From Triticum aestivum (Eukaryota; Streptophyta; Magnoliopsida; Poales; Poaceae), in NCBI RefSeq assembly GCF_018294505.1, contig NC_057807.1, forward strand, positions 272,347,369 to 272,411,368: a DNA stretch of 64,000 bases. The letters are read 5' to 3'. The first letter of the stretch is position 1. Every line of letters starts with the position of its first letter. Shown here in pieces: positions 57,004 through 64,000 of this stretch. The notes beneath the pieces are model-generated. The model was not told the origin of the DNA, ran no database searches, and saw nothing but the letters and a program-made list of their open reading frames with translations. A program made the position numbers and the translations under genes.

Positions 57004-59430
57004 ACACTCCTCCACTAACAAGAGATCTCGTCCCGAGATCTTAGGACCGAGACGGAAGGGAAAAGGGATGAGGTTAAGCAGGAACTGAAGAGAATAAGCA
57101 AAGAATCGAGAGCACTCGAGAATAAGAGAGGAACGACGAGAATGACGAGAACCGAAAGCTCATGGAATCAGATAGACTATGAAACCACTCCGGTTAGAAC
57201 GAGATAAGAAACGAATAAGACTGAAAGGATTTAGGTAGCACTCCGGTTGAACAAGGAAAGACTAGAACATGAGCTTCACCCAAAGAGATGGCACTTGACG
57301 AGATGAACAATGCAATGCCTCCGGAAGAATTGAAAAAATTGAATGGAAAGAACTTAGAAGGAAGAATTTGAACGGATTGGAATATCTGAGAAGAACGAAG
57401 AAATGCAAAACTCCACTCCAAAGAAAATGAAGAATTTTTTTGCGCTTCGAGACGCGAGAAGGAAAGATACTTGAACTCCACCAACAAAATCTTGATGAGC
57501 ACTTGAAGAATGAATTAAATCATGAAGAACCACCATGAAGAACTCCGGTAACGAAAGGATGATGAGATAGAATGAAGGACGAATGAATAAGATGAGCGTT
57601 GCGATGATTTAGATGGAGGTTCTGACGAAAAGGCTGAGTAATTTGAACTCCGGAAAAGAAAAGATGAAAACACTTGGAATTAGAATTTATTCCTCACGAA
57701 CAAACTCCGAAGAAAAGGGATTAAACACTTTGATGAAATAAGAATAAGATTTATTGTATGCTTATCCTTCATCAAATTAAACTGATGACAAACAATGGAT
57801 TTTTGCATACCACTTGTTCTTCTTGAAAAGGATTGAGAAATGACATATCGCAAACTTGAGAAGGTCTTCATGAACCACCGGTAGGATTGGAAAGAATGAA
57901 TGAATTAATATGATAATCAAAGAAAAAGAATCTTGAACGAACCACCGTTAGAAATGAAAATGAATGAAGAAAAGAGAAAGAATCGCCGGGAAGAATTAGA
58001 AGAACCAATATGCTTGAGGGGGATTTAGATGCAAAAGAACGAAGAGATAAAGAGCTGATTAAAGAACACTTGAACGAAGCACCGGGATAAATGGATAATG
58101 GTAGCTGAAATGTGAGGACGGAGAATTCTTCTGGAATGATGGCCTCCGATGAAAAGAAACGGGAAAATAACTTCTGAAAAACTCCGGATGGCTGAAAAGA
58201 ACTTCTGACAAGCGGGGTAATTCGCGAGGATAACATGAAGCTAGAACCACGAAACTTTGAGAGAACAGAAAAGATTTAGAGGAAAATCTCTTCTTCGGTC
58301 TTCAAATAACGACGAGAAACAGCACCAAAATTACTGAGATACTCTGGGAGAATGAAAAGCAGAGAGGTTAAGCCCACAATGAAAAGAATTTGAGAACGAT
58401 CTTGGAGAAGGCATGTGACTGATGGAATCCATTCTTACGTCACACTTGAAAAGAATTAGGAATGGCTCCGGAATAATTAGAAGAGTCAGGTAAGATCCTG
58501 GGAAAAGACCTGTGGGTTAGGGCCCACTAAAGAGAAAAGCACCATTGGAAAGGGGTGTTGAAGAGGTAGATGATGCACCGGAATGATTGAAATATTTGAC
58601 TGAGGTGACAACCTCGAATTAATTGGAACACAGACGAATCTCCTGAGATGTCTTCCGAACTCCGGAAGGATAAACTGGCGAGAGACGAACGAGCAGGGAA
58701 AACACTTGATCCAAGGAAAAGATGTGATCAACCCGAAAAAAACTTGAATTGAGTCCACCGGAGGAGAAAAAGAGCTGAAGAATGTCCACCGAGACGAGAA
58801 TTCACCGGTTGAAATGATTGAGGGGAGACTGAAAAACCTCCACACGAATGACATTGATGCTCGAAACAGACTCAAACTCCGGGAAGAAGAGGGTGGGAGG
58901 GCGGGAAAAACAAAGGCAACTTGGAAGGGGAAATCGACACATATCTTGAAGAGAAAACACCGGTTGAAATCATTGAGGAAAGAAAGCAAAGACTTCGCAC
59001 GAGTAGGATGGATACTCGATTACGGACTCCGGTTCTGAGGAGAAAAAAGGGTGGGAGGGTGAGAAAAAGAAAACAACTGAGGATAGAGAAACAACTTCAT
59101 TGAGAGCGAACTAAGGATTGAACTTGGCAAAGGCGAAGAGGCTTGAGTCAACTTGACGAGAAATGCACCGGATGAAAAGAGATGAGAACCAACGATCGAA
59201 AAAACCAACTGCATGATCCTAAAGAAAATTTTGAAGCGGAAGAGGAGTAATTCAAAACACCTATGTCAAGATTCCTTACCAGAGCGACGAAGGGGCTGAG
59301 GAGTAAAAAGAATTCCTACTCTCCGATATAACTAGACTCTGAAAACGGTTTTCTTCTAGACTCAACAACGGCCAAACTACACGATCAATCAAGGGGGATC
59401 CTAGGGTCGGTCGAGGCTTTGATACCAACT
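57004..59430 (-). other. Internal region of the Sukkula-type element, non-coding
   Basis: Strongly A/G-rich on the + strand with GAAGAA, CTCCGG and ACTTGA words. Open frames such as 58486-58989 (minus) are Ser/Phe/Leu-biased low complexity and match no gag or pol. A purine tract next to the 3' LTR (minus-strand GTGGAGGAGTG at 57005-57015) fits a polypurine tract. Confidence 0.75.
59409..59427 (-). promoter_or_regulatory. Primer-binding site of the Sukkula-type element
   Basis: The minus strand reads TGGTATCAAAGCCTCGACC, three bases from the 5' LTR end. This is an initiator-Met tRNA type site and sets the element's orientation. Confidence 0.85.
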
Positions 59431-60471
59431 TGTCATGCACAATATGCGACCCTATCCAAAAGGAACTCGAAGGTCCCACTAAGGATAGACCTGCATATTG
59501 AAACGCTTTTGCAAGGTGGATATCATTACATCAACATTACATAATAGATGGGGATACATACAAAAGGCATACAATGCCACACGAATACAACATCACAATA
59601 CATAATAGCATCATCCGACTACGGATGAAACACAAACAGAAACTCAAACGACATCCACCCTGCTAGCCTAGACTGCCGACCTGGAACCTATCCCCTGATC
59701 GAAGAAGAAGCAGAAGAAGAACTCCAAAACAAGCAAACATCGCTCTCACATCATGATCATCGTACAACCTGTACCTGCAACTGTTGTTGTAGTAATCTGT
59801 GAGCCACGAGGACTCAGCAATCCCATTACCATGGGTAACAAGACTAGCAAAGCTTAATGGGAAAGGAAGGGGTAAAGTGGTGAGGCTGCAGCAGCGACTA
59901 AGCATATATGGTGGCTAACATACGCAAATAAGAGCGAGAAGAGAGCAAGCAGAACGGTCGTGAAGCTAGCAATGATCAAGAAGTGATCCTGAACTCCTAC
60001 TTACGTCAAACATAACCCAAAACCATGTTCACTTCCCGGACTCCGCCGAAAAGAGACCATCACGGCTACACACACAGTTGATGCGTTTTAATTCGGATCT
60101 GGTGTCAAGTTATCTACAACCGGACATTAACAAATTCCCATCTGCCCATAACCGCAGGCACGGCTTTTGAAAGTTTAAACCCTGCAGGGGTGTCCCAACT
60201 TAGTCCATGATAAGCTCTCGCGATCAATGAAGGATATACCTTCTCCCAGGAAGACCCGATCAGACTCGGAATCCCGGTTTACAAGACAGTTCGACAATGG
60301 TAAAACAAGACCAGCAAAGCCGCCCAGATGTGCCGACAAATCCCGATAGGAGCTGCACATATCTCGTTCTCAGGGCACACCGGATAATCGAAGCGTACAG
60401 GAACCGACGTAATCCAAGTTGCCAAGGAATGGTCCCGCACGGTGCTCTAGTTTGGACCAACACTCGGAGGA

Positions 60472-60662
60472 NNNNNNNNNNNNNNNNNNNNNNNNNNNNN
60501 NNNNNNNNNNNNNNNNNNNNNNNNNNNNNNNNNNNNNNNNNNNNNNNNNNNNNNNNNNNNNNNNNNNNNNNNNNNNNNNNNNNNNNNNNNNNNNNNNNNN
60601 NNNNNNNNNNNNNNNNNNNNNNNNNNNNNNNNNNNNNNNNNNNNNNNNNNNNNNNNNNNNNN
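60472..60662. other. Assembly gap (191 N)
   Basis: Lies where the other LTR has a G11 run (52964-52974). Only ~50 bp separate the same flanks there. Confidence 1.
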
Positions 60663-62876
60663 GACTCCCAAGGGAAAAAGGGTTAGGTGAGGCAAATGGT
60701 AAAACCAATGTTGGGCCTTGCTGGAGGAGTTTTATTCAAAGCGAACTGTCAAGGGGGTCCCATAAATCACCCAACCGCGTAAGGAACGCAAAATCTGGGA
60801 ACATAACACCGGTATGACGGAAACTAGGGCGGCAAGAGTGGAACAAAACACCAAGCATAAGGCCGAGCCTTCCACCCTTTACTAAGTATATAGATGCATT
60901 ACTAATATAAGAGATATTGTGATATCCCAACAAAATCCTATCCACCATGGAGTAATCTTCAACTTCACCTGCAACTAGGAACACTATAAGAGGGGCTGAG
61001 CGAAGCGGTAACATAGCCAAGCAACGGTTTGCTAGGAAGGGTGTCAAATGTTAGAGGTTCATGGCAATTTGGGGAGGCTTCATAAACAGGTGATAGGAAG
61101 CGCAGCATAGCAATAGAATGAAACAACTAGCATAGCAATGATAGTAGTGAGATCCAGGGTAACGGTCATCTTGCCTGAAATCCCGCAAGGAAGAAGAACG
61201 AGTCCATGAAGAAGATGAAGCCACGAAGACGAACCAAGCATAGACGAACGAATCCTCACGATCGCAACGAAATGGGAACTATCGAGAAGAAGCACACAAC
61301 ATGGTAAACACACAACACATTGACATGACATGATGCTCAAACAAGTATGATGCAAGACAAGGCTACATGAAGCTACTCATGGCAAGAGATGATGCAAACA
61401 AGAGCAACACATCAAGGGAAGTTTAAATGAGGTCGGGAACAACATATAACAATTCCGGTAAGTCCTCATATGCAAATTTCGAAGTTGGTCCAGATCTGAA
61501 TAAACCGTATGTTCAAGTTGTTAAACAGCAAGTTAAGATGCACCAAGATGATCTACGCGAAATTCTAGTCAAGTTACATATAAAGTTCATTTAGTTCGGA
61601 GCTACGGCCTAGAAGATCTGAGCAAAACAAGTTAAACATGGCATTGATGCAAAATGCACCCAAACATCAAGGAAACACCTCAAAACAAGGATGCAACATG
61701 ATTTAATGTTAACAGGCTGACAACAACATTATCTAGCAACTTTGGAGCAACATTACAACAAGCTACAGCAGGCTATAAATGCAACCAGGGGCATGGATGG
61801 ATAGAACATGACATGTATAACAAAACATCCTTAGTGAACATCTCCAGATTATGCATAGAATGACTTGTAGTAGCAGGTTTACATAGCATCACAAAATAAT
61901 AGTCAGCCTAGCAAAACAGCAACAGCAAGTACCCTACTTAACAAGCTCGATTCACTCCCCACAAGTCATTGCATGACAAGATAAGCATAGCATCAGCAAG
62001 AAGACATGTTTATGAAACTAACCAAGTCAAGAACAAGTTCATAGCATGCAAGGACCAACTACAACAACCTTGGCAAAATTGAATAACATGTAAACAATCT
62101 GCCAGGAAACATTTTGTAGCAAAAGTAGAGCACGGAAATGACATGCTAGACTACTCCATAATTGCAACCAGGGGAATGAATGGATAGAGCATAACCATAT
62201 GTTCAAAACATCCTTACTGAAGTATCTCAAAATATGCATGGATCTCTCTGTAGCGTCCAGTTTACATGGCATCAAAATAACAGCAGAACAGGGACTAAAA
62301 TCAGCAACATCACGAAGCCTAGTTTGCATTCTTGTGATAGTCACCACATTGATCACAAAAATACATGGCATACACCACTGTAAAGATGGCATGGCATAGA
62401 TCAAAACACATATAGACATCAACCTCATAGGATGCATACATCAACCATGGCAAAAATGACAAATGAGCATGTTCTGTTAACAGACAGCAGACAACATTAT
62501 ATAGCACTCTTGCAACGATGATTCAGGCATCAAGATGAGCTCAAATGAACGTGATGCAATGGAACTTAATGAAGTACTCGTTGAGACGAACAATTTGACA
62601 TATTACACGCACAAAACGGAATAGTATGCATGGAGTTATGATGCGATGAACATGGCAACATTATGAAAAAATAACAGGGACTTAGTCAAATTCGGGGTCA
62701 ACCTTGGGGATCCAGATCTGGCACGATTCTCGAGGCGGCAGCGCTAGCTCGCCGGAGAAGTTCGCCGGAGATGGCGAGGAAGGGCCTGGGGTGACCTCCT
62801 CCGGCCGGATCTCGCCGGATCCGGCGCGGGGATGGCGGAGACAGATGCGGCGGGGTGCGGGAGCGGCCGGACAGAG

Positions 62877-63207
62877 NNNNNNNNNNNNNNNNNNNNNNNN
62901 NNNNNNNNNNNNNNNNNNNNNNNNNNNNNNNNNNNNNNNNNNNNNNNNNNNNNNNNNNNNNNNNNNNNNNNNNNNNNNNNNNNNNNNNNNNNNNNNNNNN
63001 NNNNNNNNNNNNNNNNNNNNNNNNNNNNNNNNNNNNNNNNNNNNNNNNNNNNNNNNNNNNNNNNNNNNNNNNNNNNNNNNNNNNNNNNNNNNNNNNNNNN
63101 NNNNNNNNNNNNNNNNNNNNNNNNNNNNNNNNNNNNNNNNNNNNNNNNNNNNNNNNNNNNNNNNNNNNNNNNNNNNNNNNNNNNNNNNNNNNNNNNNNNN
63201 NNNNNNN
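62877..63207. other. Assembly gap (331 N)
   Basis: At the same GC-rich LTR position as the gap 55959-56300. Confidence 1.
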
Positions 63208-63429
63208 CGGGCGGGCCGGCCTCGGGCCCCGCGGGCCGCGGCGGCGCGGGGACGGACGGCGGTGATGTGGCGGCGGCTGGTTGGCTGTCGCGGCGGGGAA
63301 GGCGACGTGGCGCGATCTGATTGGACGTAGCGAGGTGTCCGGTGGACATGTCCGGCGCGGATGGACATGTCCGGCGGCGCGAGGAGGAAGACTGCTAGGG
63401 TTGGACTGCGGGATTTTCGGGGGAGGGCA

Positions 63430-63438
63430 TATTTATAG
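63430..63438 (-). promoter_or_regulatory. Putative TATA box, Sukkula 5' LTR
   Basis: CTATAAATA on the minus strand. As the 5' LTR copy, this would drive the element's transcript toward lower coordinates. Confidence 0.6.
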
Positions 63439-63923
63439 ATAGAGGGAGCTAGGAGAGTCCAAATGAGGAGCGGTTTTCGGCCACGCGATCGTGATCGAAC
63501 GACCGAGAGCATGGAGGGGAGTTTGCTGGGTTTTTGGGCCACTTTGGAGGGGGTGTTGGGCTGCACACAAAAAAGGCCTTTACGGTTTCCCGGTTAACCG
63601 TTGGAGTATCAAACGACCTCCAAATGGCGCGAAACTTGACAGGCGGTCTACCGGTGCTATACCAAGGCCGCTTGGCAAAACTCGGGCCATTCCGAGAAAG
63701 TTTAACACCCGCACAAGAAAAGAGGCAAAAGGGGAACGCCGGAGGACATAGGAGTGCCGGATTGCAAAACGGACAACGGGGAAAATGCTCGGATGCATGA
63801 GACGAACACGTATGCAATGCAATGCACATGATGACATGATAAAATGCAACACACAAGCAAATGACATGGCAACTACGGAGAATAACGGGCAGACACCTGG
63901 CGCATCGAATCCGGGGCGTTACA

Positions 63924-63928
63924 CTGGA
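63924..63928. repeat. TSD (CTGGA) right of Sukkula-type element
   Basis: A perfect copy of 51904-51908. Confidence 0.93.
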
Positions 63929-64000
63929 GATTCCTTCTACGGCCCTCCTCAGTTCCTGCTCGAAAATATCAAGGTGAATGATCTTGATGAGGAACGTCAG
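63924..64000 (-). CDS. Continuation of the element B antisense gene beyond Sukkula (partial)
   Basis: The minus-strand frame is open across all 77 bases (...EQELRRAVEGIS). When Sukkula and one TSD are ignored, it joins in frame with the exon at 51903-51738. So this is the same exon, split by the insertion. The 5' end of the gene and the 3' LTR of element B lie outside the window. Confidence 0.7.

Larger units (their letters stand above)
51909..63923 (-). mobile_element. Sukkula-type large retrotransposon derivative (LARD)
   Basis: Two giant LTRs (51909-57003, 5095 bp; 59431-63923, 4493 bp, both with N gaps) enclose 2427 bp of non-coding internal DNA. LTR ends are TG...CA, and CTGGA target duplications are perfect. 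The tRNA-Met-type primer site lies on the minus strand next to 59431, so the element runs right to left. The terminal word GATAGGGTCGTATATTGGGC is the Sukkula LTR end as I remember it from marker work. Sukkula lacks coding genes and depends on other elements. The internal region is shorter than I recall for Sukkula. Over a ~220-bp sample the LTRs differ at 8 positions by eye. Confidence 0.88.
59431..63923 (-). repeat. 5' LTR of Sukkula-type element
   Basis: Starts TGTCATGCACAATATGCG and ends GGGGCGTTACA. It lacks ~670 bp present in the other LTR; the deletion joint is near 61702. It contains two N gaps. A minus-strand TATA motif is at 63430-63438. Confidence 0.9.

Noticed and set aside
58486..58989. 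167-codon minus-strand ORF in the Sukkula internal region
   Set aside because: Ser/Phe/Leu-rich low complexity from A/G-rich DNA. Sukkula internal regions are non-coding.
60297..60817. ORFs across 60472-60662
   Set aside because: Artefacts of the N gap.
62682..63566. Long ORFs on both strands
   Set aside because: They read through the N gap 62877-63207 in the other Sukkula LTR.

Overview
This window reads as repeat-rich nuclear DNA from a large-genome grass of the wheat tribe (Triticeae: Triticum, Aegilops or Hordeum). Three things point there: an LTR whose terminal bases match the Sukkula retrotransposon of barley and wheat as I remember it, Tat- and Athila-type Gypsy LTRs with typical Triticeae wording, and deep nesting of elements inside elements. 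I see no bacterial features, rRNA, tRNA or CRISPR. Family names come from memory and were not checked against a database.

Layout. (1) 1-500 holds the last two exons of an unrecognised host gene on the + strand, followed by 112-bp tandem repeats. (2) 1.8-10.3 kb is a ~410-bp tandem unit whose second copy is split by ~7.2 kb of DNA-transposon-like material. That material is a long-TIR element (2330-6311) with a smaller TIR element inside it, an almost perfect hairpin, and a Pack-MULE-like element (6401-9531) carrying a GC-rich segment. (3) 10.36-12.04 kb is a decayed LINE fragment with an RNase H domain, and 12.53-18.46 kb is a full-length minus-strand LINE between perfect 11-bp target-site duplications (TSDs). 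(4) 20.27-24.70 kb is a 4.4-kb solo LTR with a perfect TSD.

(5) From 24.7 kb on, the sequence is a nest. An old large-LTR Gypsy-like element, here called H, starts near 26.26 kb. Its 5' LTR contains an Athila-type solo LTR and a 761-bp tandem duplication. Its internal region contains element A (35.16-42.16 kb, Tat lineage), which has gag-protease but no RT, RNase H or integrase. Its partly deleted 3' LTR contains element B (from 43.72 kb, same LTR family as A), which has gag, protease, RT, RNase H and integrase, all damaged. Element B is interrupted by a Sukkula-type large retrotransposon derivative (51.91-63.92 kb) and resumes at 63,924, so B runs off the right edge.

The most notable content is a multi-exon gene on the opposite strand of elements A and B, downstream of gag or pol. 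In B, six exons join through GT-AG introns with matching phases and only one internal stop. The Sukkula insertion sits inside one exon, and the reading frame resumes on its far side. A lost its pol but kept this antisense gene. Element A is also flanked by a 111-bp direct repeat instead of the usual 5-bp TSD. Three runs of N (55959-56300, 60472-60662, 62877-63207) are assembly gaps inside the Sukkula LTRs.
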